From the NCBI GenBank assembly GCA_964342305.1, contig CAYFGK010000002.1, positions 1-64,000 of the forward strand: DNA of 64,000 nt, given 5' to 3'. Positions 40,273-49,522 of the stretch are shown piece by piece. The stretch's first letter is position 1, and each line of letters begins with the position of its first letter. Under the pieces are notes generated by a model that was given only the letters and a program-made list of their open reading frames with translations, did not search any database and was not told where the DNA came from. The DNA is from DT-110 sp964342305 (lineage in GTDB: Bacteria > Bacteroidota > Bacteroidia > Chitinophagales > Saprospiraceae). The position numbers and the translations under genes are program-made.

Positions 40273-42372
40273 ATGGAGAGTTTAAGTTTTTCCTTTCCCA
40301 CGTGGTACATACTGCTTTGTGCCCTTCTGGGGGCGGTTCTGACCGCTGTTCTTTACGTTCGCAGTAATTCCCTGCAGGATCAGCCGCAGTGGATACGAGC
40401 GCTATTGGCCGGCCTTCGCTTTTTGAGCATTTTCCTCATTAGCCTGTTTTTGTTGTCACCTTTGCTGCGGTCTACCCAGCTGGATACGCAAAAACCGACG
40501 GTAGTCATCGCCCAGGATGTGTCGGAGTCGGTCTCCACGGAGTGGTCGACAGAGGAAGAAGAGGCTTACGAAACGGAGGTGCGTGATTTTGCGGGTGAAT
40601 TAACGGGAGACTACAACGTGGATGTCCTGTCGTTCGGCAGCAGTACCCGGCCCGAATTTGATACGGCCTTTTCCGATAAGGTGACCAATATTTCCAATGC
40701 CCTCGATCTGATCAAAAATCAATACGCCGGAACCAACCTTGGCGCCGTAGTGCTGGCCACTGACGGTATTTTTAATGAAGGCAGTAGTCCATTGTATGCA
40801 TCAACCGGCCTTGGGGTACCCGTGTACACCGTCGCCCTTGGTGATACCACTCCCCGCAGAGACCTGATACTGAAGCGGGCTTTCCACAACCGGATCGCCT
40901 ACCTGGATGATAAATTCAGCGTGCAAATCGATGTGGCAGCCCGAAATCTGGAGGGCCGTTCAACCCTCCTTTCCGTCTACAAGGTGGAGCAAGGGGGGCC
41001 GCGTAAGCTCCAGGAACAACCGCTTCGGGTGACCGACGACGACTTCTTCGAAACCATGGAAGTAGTGCTGGATGCCGATCAGCCGGGTGTACAACGCTAT
41101 CGCTTTGTACTGCAGCAGGTGAACGGGGAGGTCAGTGTGCAGAACAACTCCAAAGATATTTTTGTCGATGTGCTGGATGCGCGTCAGAAAATCCTCATCC
41201 TGGCCGCCAATCCTCATCCCGACCTTACCGCCATGCGGCAGTCGATCCGCACCAATAAGAATTACGAAGTAGAAGTTGCTTTTCTGGAAGACTGGAATGG
41301 AACCACTGCGGATTACGATCTGGTTATTCTTCATCAATTGCCGGGACGTAACGTTTCGGTGTCCAATGTCCTGAATAACCTGGATGAAAACCGGACACCG
41401 CGGTTTTTTATCCTCGGCAGCCAGTCCGATTACAACCGCATCAACGCTGTCCAGTCACTGATCGGTGTTCAGGCTAACCCGCGCAGCACGAATGATGTAC
41501 AGGGGCAACTGAATGGCAGCTTTAATCTCTTTAATACCGAGGATAATCTGGGGCAGGATCTGCTGGCTTACCCGCCATTAACGGCCGCATTTGGCGAGTT
41601 CACGGATTCGGGGAACGGGCAGATCCTCTTGTATCAGCGCATCCGCAAGATCGATACCCAATTCCCCCTGTTGATGCTGGGTAATGAGAATGGGACCAAG
41701 TCTGGCGTGCTAACCGCCGAAGGGATCTGGAAATGGCGTTTATTCGATTACCTGCAAAACCAGAACCACGAACAATTCGATGTCTTTTTTACGAAAGTGA
41801 TCCAATACCTGAGCGTGAAGGAAGATAAGCGGAAGTTCCGGGTCAGTGTCAGTGCTAATATCCTGGATGAGAACGAGCCGATATTCTTCGATGCGGAGCT
41901 ATACAATAATTCCTACGAGCTCATCAACGGACCGGATGTGCGCATGGAGATCACCGATGATGAAGACAATGCCTACGATTACACCTTTAATAAAACCGAG
42001 CGGGCGTACCGCTTGAACGCGGGTACATTACCCGTAGGAAATTACCGCTTCGAGGCCTCCGTAACCTACAACGGCGAACAGTTTACCTACGATGGGCAGT
42101 TCAGTGTTCAGCCTATTCAGCTTGAGCTTTACGAAACCACCGCCGATCACGGAGTGTTGCGTCTGTTGAGTGATCGCACCGGCGGTAAATTGGTGTATCC
42201 GGCACAACTTCAGGAGCTGGCAGATTCCATCCAGGCTGAAGAAAATATTAAGCCGGTGATTTACCAAACGAGTCGTACCCGGTCGGCGATCAACCTGCGC
42301 TGGCTATTTATCCCCATACTACTTTTGCTGGCCATAGAGTGGGGGCTTCGCCGGTACTTTGGAAGTTATTAG
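40273..42372 (+). CDS. Membrane protein with VWA and GATase-like domains
   Basis: 699 residues. Two N-terminal membrane segments (about 10-30 and 46-65) are followed by a von Willebrand A-like domain with an intact DxSxS motif (Asp82, Ser84, Ser86) and the TDG loop (VVLATDGIFNEG). A central CARDB-like beta region precedes a GATase1-like fold (KILILAANPHPDLTAMR, about residues 300-400). A last membrane segment lies near the C-terminus (LRWLFIPILLLLAIEWGL). Known in Bacteroidota as a VWA membrane protein; role undefined. It is two bases upstream of the ferredoxin gene, so one operon. Confidence 0.8.
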   Translation: MESLSFSFPTWYILLCALLGAVLTAVLYVRSNSLQDQPQWIRALLAGLRFLSIFLISLFLLSPLLRSTQLDTQKPTVVIAQDVSESVSTEWSTEEEEAYETEVRDFAGELTGDYNVDVLSFGSSTRPEFDTAFSDKVTNISNALDLIKNQYAGTNLGAVVLATDGIFNEGSSPLYASTGLGVPVYTVALGDTTPRRDLILKRAFHNRIAYLDDKFSVQIDVAARNLEGRSTLLSVYKVEQGGPRKLQEQPLRVTDDDFFETMEVVLDADQPGVQRYRFVLQQVNGEVSVQNNSKDIFVDVLDARQKILILAANPHPDLTAMRQSIRTNKNYEVEVAFLEDWNGTTADYDLVILHQLPGRNVSVSNVLNNLDENRTPRFFILGSQSDYNRINAVQSLIGVQANPRSTNDVQGQLNGSFNLFNTEDNLGQDLLAYPPLTAAFGEFTDSGNGQILLYQRIRKIDTQFPLLMLGNENGTKSGVLTAEGIWKWRLFDYLQNQNHEQFDVFFTKVIQYLSVKEDKRKFRVSVSANILDENEPIFFDAELYNNSYELINGPDVRMEITDDEDNAYDYTFNKTERAYRLNAGTLPVGNYRFEASVTYNGEQFTYDGQFSVQPIQLELYETTADHGVLRLLSDRTGGKLVYPAQLQELADSIQAEENIKPVIYQTSRTRSAINLRWLFIPILLLLAIEWGLRRYFGSY

Positions 42373-42374
42373 CG

Positions 42375-42719
42375 ATGACTCATCAATTACTGGTAACCGA
42401 TCAGGATGGTGCGCAACACCGGGTGCAGGTATCGGAAGGAGAGATACTACGCGACGTGCTGCTGCGTGCGGGCCTAAGCCCGTATACCCGGATCACCAGT
42501 CGGCTGAATTGCGGCGGAAGGGGATTGTGTGCGACCTGTGGTGTCTGGATTGAAGGAGAGGCCCCTGATCCGGATCACTGGCACGATCGACTGGCGAAAA
42601 GATATGAGTATCCCCGCCTGAGTTGTCAGATCACTATACGAAGGGATATGGTAATTACGCTTCCGCAAAAAACGGTCTGGGGAAGCCGGGAAGCCGCAAA
42701 AAGGCGTCGCACCCAATAG
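42375..42719 (+). CDS. 2Fe-2S ferredoxin
   Basis: 114 residues. The cluster ligands are Cys46, Cys52, Cys55 and Cys84, spacing CX5CX2C...C, which is the adrenodoxin-type pattern rather than CX4CX2C of plant-type ferredoxins. An Arg/Lys-rich tail (REAAKRRRTQ) ends the protein. The start at 42375 overlaps no gene and follows the VWA gene by two bases; an upstream extension inside that gene is rejected. An electron donor role is likely, partner unknown. Confidence 0.88.
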   Translation: MTHQLLVTDQDGAQHRVQVSEGEILRDVLLRAGLSPYTRITSRLNCGGRGLCATCGVWIEGEAPDPDHWHDRLAKRYEYPRLSCQITIRRDMVITLPQKTVWGSREAAKRRRTQ

Positions 42720-42732
42720 GTGAAACACCTTT

Positions 42733-42860
42733 TATACCTACAACGAAGTGGTTTTGCTCCGCAGTACTTCGTGCTGGGACACCAAACCAATTCGAGTCGA
42801 GTATATTTGGTATAAGGCAAATGGTAGTAGGACTTGCTCAAATCCCTATACTCTATACCG
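42733..42860. repeat. Hybrid repeat, family A copy 3 (inverted) joined to a family B module
   Basis: Starts TATACCTACAACGAAGTGG, the reverse complement of the right end of family A, and carries the CAGCACGAAGTACTGCGGA core inverted (about 42758-42780). From 42809 it continues as the middle module of family B: GGTAGTAGGACTTGCTCAAA here matches, inverted, the 21362-21418 module. The rest of the gap to 42926 is unremarkable. Confidence 0.65.
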
Positions 42861-42926
42861 CTGTACCGTACCGGGAGATCAAATTCCTGGTTCTACGAAA
42901 TGGCCTGTGCCCAATCGCACGATTGC

Positions 42927-43349
42927 TTACCAGGTCATATCTTCTTCCGACTGGATGGAACTGGATTTTTCCAGTTGATCTTCATCCGCGTCCTTAGCAG
43001 TACTGTCTTTTGAATAGCTTTCGCCGTCCTCGTTGTTCATTTCTGCTTCGTATTCCTCGTGGCGGCGGGTATATTCATCGTAATCGTAGTCGGGCATCAA
43101 CTCCGTTTTTACGTGGTCAATGACATCCTGGAGATTGTCGATGAATCGATTAAAATCTTCCTTGTAGAGAAATAGTTTATGGCGCTCATAACCGTCGCCA
43201 TTGAACTTTTTGGTGCTCTCGGTGAGCGTCAGGTAGTAGTCGTCACCCTTGGTACGACGTACATCGAAGAAATAGGTACGGCGTTTGCCCGCCCGTACTT
43301 TCTTGGAATACACACTCTCGAATCGACGTTGATTTCGCTCTTTATCCAC
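42927..43349 (-). CDS. PUR-domain (DUF3276) nucleic-acid-binding protein
   Basis: 140 residues. The first 90 form a single PUR repeat (ESVYSKKVRAGKRRTYFFDV, then KDYYLTLTES-type strand and KLFLYKEDFNRFIDNL), as in the bacterial Pur-alpha homologues of Bacteroidota and spirochaetes (BpuR). The last 50 residues are acidic and disordered. Probably a dimeric single-stranded DNA/RNA binder with a regulatory role. Monocistronic. Confidence 0.9.
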   Translation of the reverse strand: MDKERNQRRFESVYSKKVRAGKRRTYFFDVRRTKGDDYYLTLTESTKKFNGDGYERHKLFLYKEDFNRFIDNLQDVIDHVKTELMPDYDYDEYTRRHEEYEAEMNNEDGESYSKDSTAKDADEDQLEKSSSIQSEEDMTW

Positions 43350-43460
43350 TGCTCAGGTGTTTGGTTAACGGACAGGCTAAACCTTCCGTTCACAAATGTA
43401 AATATTTGCCCCAAAATTCAAAAACGGAGGAAAAGTGGTTCACGAGCGGTCCGTGTCGAA

Positions 43461-45260
43461 TTACTTGGTACCGTCAGATTCAGCCTCTTCCAGGCTTTGC
43501 CGCTCGTACATGTCGGCGTAGTAGCCCTTGTTCAGCAGTAATTGGTCGTGGGTCCCCTCTTCGGCGATCTTACCATCTTCCAGAACGATAATCTTATCAA
43601 ACTCGAGGCTGGCGTATATTCGGTGGGTAATGATGATCGCCGTTTTATTTGCCAGGACCGTATTAAAATAGCCGAGGATCTGCTTTTCGGTATTGGTATC
43701 GACGGCGGAAAGGCTGTCGTCGAGAATGACCAGGTTGGGTTCTTTGATCAGGGCCCGTGCGATAGATACCCGTTGCTTTTGACCTCCCGAAAGTGTCACC
43801 CCGCGTTCACCTACCAGCGTCTCAAAACCATCGGATAAGCCCTGAATGTCATCATAAACGGCCGCGTGGCGGGCAAAAGCCTCAATAGACTCGCGGTCGG
43901 CATCACGGCGTCCGAAGGCGATATTATTCGCTATGGTATCGGAAAACAGGAATACATCCTGCGGGACATAGCCAATATTTTGGCGCAAATTAGCCAGGTC
44001 GTGCTCGCGGATGTCTTTGCGATCTATTTGGATGGTGCCTTCCGTGACATCGTACATGCGTACGAGGAGGTCGGCAACGGTAGTTTTGCCGGATCCGGTG
44101 CGCCCCACAATGGCCATTTTTTGCCCGGGCAACAGATCAAATGAAATATCTTTCAGAGCCTGGATACGGGTATCGGGATAGGTAAAGGATACCTTGTCGA
44201 AGGTAACCTGCCCTTCTAGCGGCCGACGGGTTACCTGAGCGGGAGAACTTATGGTCGGTTCCGTATTGAGGAATTCGTTAATGCGTTTCTGGGATGCGGC
44301 TGCCTGCTGAATAATGGAGGCAATCCAGCCAATGGCCGTTACCGGCCAGGTCAGCATATTTACGTAGATCACAAATTCGGCAATATTACCCGGTGTGATG
44401 GTACCGGCAACGACCTGTCGGCCACCAATGTAAACCGTGAGCAGGGTACTGGCACCGATCAACAGCAACATGAGAGGAAAGAACAACGCATTGATCCGCG
44501 CCAGATCCAGGGCCTTTTCCTTATAGTTTTCGCTCTCCTGAGCGAAGTATTTGATCATCGGCCATTCCTGCACGTAGCTTTTTACGACCCTTATTCCGGA
44601 ATATACCTCCTGAGCGGTACTATTCAGGTGCGACAACTGCTGCTGGATGACGGTACTCCGCTGGTTGATCAGGTTACTGACGTAGTAGATGGACAGCGAC
44701 AGAAAGGGTAGGGGGGCCAGGCAGTACAGCGTTAGTTTCGGGCTCACCGATATCATGGAGGAGATTACGAGCACGGTAAGCGTGCTCAGGTTGATCCCGT
44801 ACAGGACGGCGGGACCGAGGTACATGCGCACCTTGTTCACATCCTCCGTAATTCGCGACATAAGGTCGCCGGTGTTATTTCGTTTATAAAAAGCCAGGTC
44901 CAGCTTTTCGTAATGCGAAAAGATCTCTTTGCGCATATCGTACTCAATGAGGCGCGACATCACAATAATGGTCTGGCGCATGAAATACATGAAAATACCC
45001 ATCATCAGGGCCAGGAGCAGGACCAGTACGCCAAAATAGAGCAGGTAGCGCCCCAACATATTGAAGAAGTCGTTTTGCAGATCGGTGCCACTGAAGAGTC
45101 CGTAGAGACCGATGTTCTCGACTACCAGGTCAAGCGCTTCCCGGATCATTTGCGGTTGTAGCACCCGGAAGAAGTTGGAGAGTGCCACAAAGACAATTCC
45201 CAGGAGAAAACGCCAGCGATATTTGACGAAGTATTTATTGAGTACGGAGAGTTCTTTCAT
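43461..45260 (-). CDS. ABC transporter, fused membrane and ATPase domains
   Basis: 599 residues. The type IV exporter membrane domain spans about residues 15-310 with six segments. The ATPase domain has Walker A GRTGSGKTT, Q-loop (YVPQDVFLF), signature LSGGQKQR, Walker B LVILDDSLSAVD and the switch His in ITHR. It is a half-transporter of the MsbA/LmrA/Sav1866 type, working as a dimer. Lipid or drug export is possible but cannot be told from sequence alone. It is 110 bases upstream of the PUR gene's start side on the same strand, probably separate. Confidence 0.93.
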   Translation of the reverse strand: MKELSVLNKYFVKYRWRFLLGIVFVALSNFFRVLQPQMIREALDLVVENIGLYGLFSGTDLQNDFFNMLGRYLLYFGVLVLLLALMMGIFMYFMRQTIIVMSRLIEYDMRKEIFSHYEKLDLAFYKRNNTGDLMSRITEDVNKVRMYLGPAVLYGINLSTLTVLVISSMISVSPKLTLYCLAPLPFLSLSIYYVSNLINQRSTVIQQQLSHLNSTAQEVYSGIRVVKSYVQEWPMIKYFAQESENYKEKALDLARINALFFPLMLLLIGASTLLTVYIGGRQVVAGTITPGNIAEFVIYVNMLTWPVTAIGWIASIIQQAAASQKRINEFLNTEPTISSPAQVTRRPLEGQVTFDKVSFTYPDTRIQALKDISFDLLPGQKMAIVGRTGSGKTTVADLLVRMYDVTEGTIQIDRKDIREHDLANLRQNIGYVPQDVFLFSDTIANNIAFGRRDADRESIEAFARHAAVYDDIQGLSDGFETLVGERGVTLSGGQKQRVSIARALIKEPNLVILDDSLSAVDTNTEKQILGYFNTVLANKTAIIITHRIYASLEFDKIIVLEDGKIAEEGTHDQLLLNKGYYADMYERQSLEEAESDGTK

Positions 45261-45518
45261 AGGTATGAAGGTCGTGAACGGGCTCGTTTTGGGTGCACCC
45301 TTAGAAAACCACTACTCACTAAGATAGTTTAGCGGAGGCTGTATTTTCCGCAAAGTACGGATTCGGTTTGGATGGTGTAAGTCGCCTCCTTTTTTGGCGA
45401 AAGCCATACCCGGCTGATGATGAACTGTGTGCCTGAAAAAGCTATCTTTATGCTTACCACCTGTCGGGGAGCCTCTATTTCCGGCAGTTTCGTTGAATCC
45501 AACCAAATACCTAGCTAA

Positions 45519-46529
45519 ATGAACCGCATCGTAACGCTGGATGAATTCATTATCCGCCGCCAAAAAGATTTCCCATATGCCTCCGGGGAATTAACCTCTC
45601 TGCTCCGGGATCTGGGCGTGGCCGCCAAAATTGTGAACCGGGAAGTAAATAAGGCGGGGTTGGTCAACATCCTCGGGGTGGCTGACAGCCAGAATGCGAC
45701 GGGAGATCAGGTACAGAAGCTCGATTTATACGCCAACGAGAAATTTATCGATTGCCTAAAGAACAGCGGTGAATGCTGTGGTATTGCTTCCGAGGAGAAC
45801 GAGGATTTCATCCCTATCCCCGGCTTGGAATCCAAAACAGGAAAATACGTGGTGGTCTTTGACCCCCTCGATGGGTCTTCCAATATTGATGTAAACGTCT
45901 CGGTGGGTACGATTTTTGGTATTTATCGTCGCAAGAGCCAGACGGATGAGCCCTGCAGCCTTGATGACTTTTTGCAGAAGGGGGTAGAATTGGTAGCGGC
46001 CGGTTACGTACTGTACGGCACCTCCACCCTGCTGGTCTACACCACCGGCCGCGGGGTCAACGGCTTCACCCTGGACCCCAGTATCGGGGAGTTTTGCCTG
46101 AGTCACCGCGATATACAGATCCCCGACCGGGGCAATTACTATTCGGTAAACCAGGGATATTACCTGAAGTTCGATGTGGAAATGCGCCGTTACATCGATC
46201 ATTGCTCCGATATGAACCTGCGCCTGCGCTACATCGGATCAATGGTCAGCGATATACACCGGATTCTGTTCCAGGGGGGGATTTTCCTGTACCCCAATAC
46301 GCGTAAATATCCGCAGGGAAAGTTGCGGTTGGTGTACGAATGCAATCCCCTGGCCTACATTGTCGAGCAAGCAGGCGGGCACGCCATCACCTGCCAGTTA
46401 CAGCGCATCCTGGACCTTCCGGTAAAACACCTGCACCAGCGCGCTACGGTAGCTATCGGGTCGCCGGATATGGTAAAGGAAATGAAAGCTTTTGTCGAAC
46501 GCTACAGTGCCGCACCCACTTATCCCTAA
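45519..46529 (+). CDS. fbp: Fructose-1,6-bisphosphatase, class 1
   Basis: Hydrolyses fructose 1,6-bisphosphate in gluconeogenesis. 336 residues with EEN (metal ligands, about residue 90), the metal/phosphate motif DPLDGSSNID, RYIGSMVSDIHR and the C-terminal GGHAITCQLQRILDLPVK. Length and motifs fit class 1. The 258-base upstream gap carries a TATCTTTA candidate -7 box (45443-45450) and a 16-base TTTTTTGGCGAAAGCC element that also occurs at 25734 and, inverted, at 26711, but no other gene. Confidence 0.97.
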   Translation: MNRIVTLDEFIIRRQKDFPYASGELTSLLRDLGVAAKIVNREVNKAGLVNILGVADSQNATGDQVQKLDLYANEKFIDCLKNSGECCGIASEENEDFIPIPGLESKTGKYVVVFDPLDGSSNIDVNVSVGTIFGIYRRKSQTDEPCSLDDFLQKGVELVAAGYVLYGTSTLLVYTTGRGVNGFTLDPSIGEFCLSHRDIQIPDRGNYYSVNQGYYLKFDVEMRRYIDHCSDMNLRLRYIGSMVSDIHRILFQGGIFLYPNTRKYPQGKLRLVYECNPLAYIVEQAGGHAITCQLQRILDLPVKHLHQRATVAIGSPDMVKEMKAFVERYSAAPTYP

Positions 46530-46630
46530 TTTGCAGCCTTTTTTCCTGTATATTAGTACCATAAATCCGTAGGTGGTTCGTTTTCAATGTGTAATCGCCT
46601 TACGGCAAAAGCGTACCTAAACCGCCCGGT

Positions 46631-48664
46631 ATGGAGAGAGGGATCTACAACCCGGAGGAAGCCGGCCATCAGGCGCCTTCCGGCAAAAACTATTTGCTGG
46701 CCATTGGCATCGATCACTATGCTCATTGGCCCGCCCTGGAAAATGCTGTCAAAGACGCCAGGGATGTAATCGATCTGTTGGTCCGTCATTATCAATTCGA
46801 GTCGGATCAGGTGATCAGTCTGTTTGATCAGGACGCTACGGAAGCCCGGATTTACCAGGCGATCCGGGAACTCAAGCGCCGGATCACGCCCGCCGATAAT
46901 TTGCTTATTTACTATTCGGGGCACGGCCATTACGACGAGGAATTTGACGAAGGGGCCTGGGTGCCCGTTGATGCCCGTCAGGATACCGAGGATGGGTACA
47001 TCAAAAATGTGAACATCATTCACAAGCTGAATGCTATTGATTCCCACCACACTTTGCTGATCGTTGATTCCTGTTTTTCGGGAACCCTGGTCGTGCGGAA
47101 GCGGGCAGTGGTTGTCGACGAGCGTTTCCGCTCGCGCCGGATCCTTGCTTCAGGTCGCAACGAAACGGTCTCGGACGGGATGGCAGGAGCCAATAGCCCC
47201 TTTGCGGCCGGACTGTTGACTTTCCTGCGCAAGAATACCGACAAAGCGATCAAGACCACCCAGCTCATTGAGTACGTCAAGGATTATCTCTACACCAAGG
47301 CCCGTCAAACACCGGTGGAAGGGCGCCTGCAAAACTCCAAAGACGAAGGTGGTGAGTTTGTCTTTCATCTGAAGATGAGTGAATCCGATCTTTGGCAATC
47401 CATCCAGGAAGCCGATTCCCTGAAGGGATACCAGAACTATCTGGATGCCTACCCCGAAGGTACGTACGCCCGGGCCGCCGAGCGGCGTATCCTGGAATTA
47501 AGTGAAAAGGATATCTGGAAAAGTGCCACGGTTAAGGACACGGAGGCTGCCTACGAAAACTACATTCGCAAATACCCCACGGGCACTTATTTGGCGGAAG
47601 CCAGAAAAAAGCTGGAAGCCATACAGGAAAAACGGGAGCAAAGAAGGCAGATCCTGGAGGAGATGGCCGCTAAGGAATCAGAGCGGGCCTCGATCAAGGG
47701 CCAGTACGATTACTGGGTGACCGAGGCGGAGAATTCTTTTCAGCAGCGGGAATTGGTACGGGCCCGCGAAGCCTACCAAAAGGCCCAGGCCTACTTTTTG
47801 GAAGGATTTGTTCCCGATCTGGAATACATCGATGAGCAGTTGATGTTCTGTGCCAACGGTATTCGGTTTTTAGAGCATTACGAACAGGGGAAGGACTACC
47901 TGAAACAGGGTAACCACCGGTTGGCTCTGGAATACTTTAAGGAAGCACAAAGCATTGACGATAACCCTAAGCTGGAGGATTTGATCAGGTACTGCCGCCT
48001 GAAGCTACACGAACGTACCCCCAGCCCGATCATTGAAGATGAGATCAGGGCAGAATTGAATCCGCCGCCTTTGCCCCAGCGCAAACAGGTGGAAACGGAG
48101 CTTCGAAAAGGTACCGACACTGCACCACCATCAGCCAACCAAAATCAATCGCGGGTCAAGCCTGCAAAGCGGAGGCGAACCCGTAAGAGATGGGGAGTAT
48201 TGCTGATGTCAGGTGCAGTGCTGGTATTGGCAGTTCTGGGATATCAGGAATACCAGGCGGCGCAGTACGGTTCAGTGTACTCCGAGCCGGGGATCGGGGT
48301 GGAAAGCTCCGGTACCGGCACCAATTCCTATTCCGGGATGATCCTCGGTAAGTGGACACTTCGTGACTTTACCTACGATGGTCAGTCGATCCGGAACTCG
48401 GGAAACCAATACTATATCGATCTGCTCAATATGACCATGACGTTCCAGAGAGGGAATCAGTTGCAGTACCAGGACAGCTCGGGGTCGCTCTCTTACAGTA
48501 CGTATTACGTGAATGACCAGAACGGGGAGGTTACCATCCAGAATTACCTGGGTGGTGTTAACGGTAGAATAAATCGCCTTACCAATAGCGAGCTTATTAT
48601 TTCCTTTTCCCAGCGCGATGCGTACGGTGCTGTGCACAGTATGGTCATGAGCTTTCGCCGTTAG
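46631..48664 (+). CDS. Caspase-family (C14) protein with TPR-like repeats and lipocalin-like C-terminus
   Basis: 677 residues. Caspase p20-like domain at about residues 18-250 with the catalytic pair His98 (YSGHGH) and Cys148 (VDSCFSG). Two repeats of about 40 residues follow (YQNYLDAYPEGTYARAAE and YENYIRKYPTGTYLAEAR), then a helical, TPR-like part with EYFKEAQSIDDNPKL. One membrane segment lies at about 520-540 (GVLLMSGAVLVLAVLGY) after a basic KRRRTRKRW stretch, and a beta-rich, lipocalin-like domain closes the protein. The caspase is thus cytoplasmic and tethered to a domain outside the membrane. Such proteins act in bacterial conflict or stress responses, but no partner is evident. Its stop overlaps the next, convergent gene by 4 bases. 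Confidence 0.88.
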   Translation: MERGIYNPEEAGHQAPSGKNYLLAIGIDHYAHWPALENAVKDARDVIDLLVRHYQFESDQVISLFDQDATEARIYQAIRELKRRITPADNLLIYYSGHGHYDEEFDEGAWVPVDARQDTEDGYIKNVNIIHKLNAIDSHHTLLIVDSCFSGTLVVRKRAVVVDERFRSRRILASGRNETVSDGMAGANSPFAAGLLTFLRKNTDKAIKTTQLIEYVKDYLYTKARQTPVEGRLQNSKDEGGEFVFHLKMSESDLWQSIQEADSLKGYQNYLDAYPEGTYARAAERRILELSEKDIWKSATVKDTEAAYENYIRKYPTGTYLAEARKKLEAIQEKREQRRQILEEMAAKESERASIKGQYDYWVTEAENSFQQRELVRAREAYQKAQAYFLEGFVPDLEYIDEQLMFCANGIRFLEHYEQGKDYLKQGNHRLALEYFKEAQSIDDNPKLEDLIRYCRLKLHERTPSPIIEDEIRAELNPPPLPQRKQVETELRKGTDTAPPSANQNQSRVKPAKRRRTRKRWGVLLMSGAVLVLAVLGYQEYQAAQYGSVYSEPGIGVESSGTGTNSYSGMILGKWTLRDFTYDGQSIRNSGNQYYIDLLNMTMTFQRGNQLQYQDSSGSLSYSTYYVNDQNGEVTIQNYLGGVNGRINRLTNSELIISFSQRDAYGAVHSMVMSFRR

Positions 48665-48939
48665 AGAGCCATCCAATCGAGGCCTTTATTGAGCACGAGG
48701 TAAAGCCCGAAACCAACGGAGGGCGCCAATACGCCGGTTACTAATAGTTGGTAGTACCAGCGGGGTACTCCACTGTATTCCACCCAATCCACGATCAGGG
48801 AAATGATGAGTATGGCCAGGGCTATGCCACCGAAAACCAAACTGAGCAGGGTGGCCAGGTAGTCATTGTTCAGCCAAATAATAAGGTAGATGGCAATTTG
48901 CCCCAGGAAGGCTTCCAAAATATAGGGCTGTATGCGCAT
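48661..48939 (-). CDS. Small three-span membrane protein
   Basis: 92 residues with three hydrophobic segments (about 10-25, 29-51 and 64-83). No family recognised. It starts 9 bases after the lipoprotein gene that precedes it on the same strand and its stop overlaps the caspase gene's stop region. Coding potential is supported by the tight packing and regular membrane pattern. Confidence 0.6.
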   Translation of the reverse strand: MRIQPYILEAFLGQIAIYLIIWLNNDYLATLLSLVFGGIALAILIISLIVDWVEYSGVPRWYYQLLVTGVLAPSVGFGLYLVLNKGLDWMAL

Positions 48940-48948
48940 ACGAATGGT

Positions 48949-49335
48949 TTATTCCTGAGGAATACGTTTATTAAGGACAAAGCGGAAATCGAAATCCCGA
49001 ATGGTGGTGCTCAGGGTCAGGGTCGTATCAGTCAGTTCCTGAACGGTATAATCAATATCCATTTCGCTCTCGCGCTGCAATACTTTTTCGCCCTGTAATT
49101 CGTAGGTAGCTTCGGCCGGGACACCGGAAATATTGGTGCGCATAGTCCCATCCTGGAAAAATTCGAAATACAGTTCATCCAGCGATTCGGTGAGCTGCCC
49201 GTTGCGGTAAGCTTCCTCTATTTCCCAGTACCCCACCATATCGTCCGTATCATTGGCGGGTTCCTGGCGGCAACTCCAGAAGGTGAGACCAATGAAAAGG
49301 ACAGTCAGCAGGTGGCGTGTGATTCGTTGATTCAT
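48949..49335 (-). CDS. Lipocalin-like lipoprotein
   Basis: 128 residues. Signal peptide with lipobox-like FWSC (Cys about residue 22), so probably a lipid-anchored periplasmic or outer-membrane protein. The mature part is all beta, opening with MVGYWEIEEAYRNG and continuing FEFFQDGTMRTNIS, the pattern of lipocalin-like (DUF4923/lipocalin_5-type) domains of Bacteroidota. It resembles the C-terminal domain of the neighbouring caspase protein (GKWTLRDFTYDGQ). Confidence 0.7.
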   Translation of the reverse strand: MNQRITRHLLTVLFIGLTFWSCRQEPANDTDDMVGYWEIEEAYRNGQLTESLDELYFEFFQDGTMRTNISGVPAEATYELQGEKVLQRESEMDIDYTVQELTDTTLTLSTTIRDFDFRFVLNKRIPQE

Positions 49336-49362
49336 ATCTGTTTTGATCTGGTGGTCTAAATC

Positions 49363-49425
49363 TACCGGGAGGTTGGGCTTTGACTATCATCACTTTACAG
49401 ATATGTCTGTGTCCAACCTCACGTT
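49363..49425. repeat. Palindromic repeat, family B, single-module copy
   Basis: TACCGGGAGGTTGGGC and CCAACCTCACGTT flank about 35 bases. It matches only the third module of the copies at 58496-58562 and, inverted, 21290-21350. It stands between the lipoprotein gene and the TsaC gene. Confidence 0.65.
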
Positions 49426-49522
49426 AAATATACCCTGTTTCGGGGAACCATCGTAACGTATTCCGGGCCGGGTACGGTATAAAAACCCAAAAGGTAGTCA
49501 TAGGTTGCGTCTGAAGGAGTTT

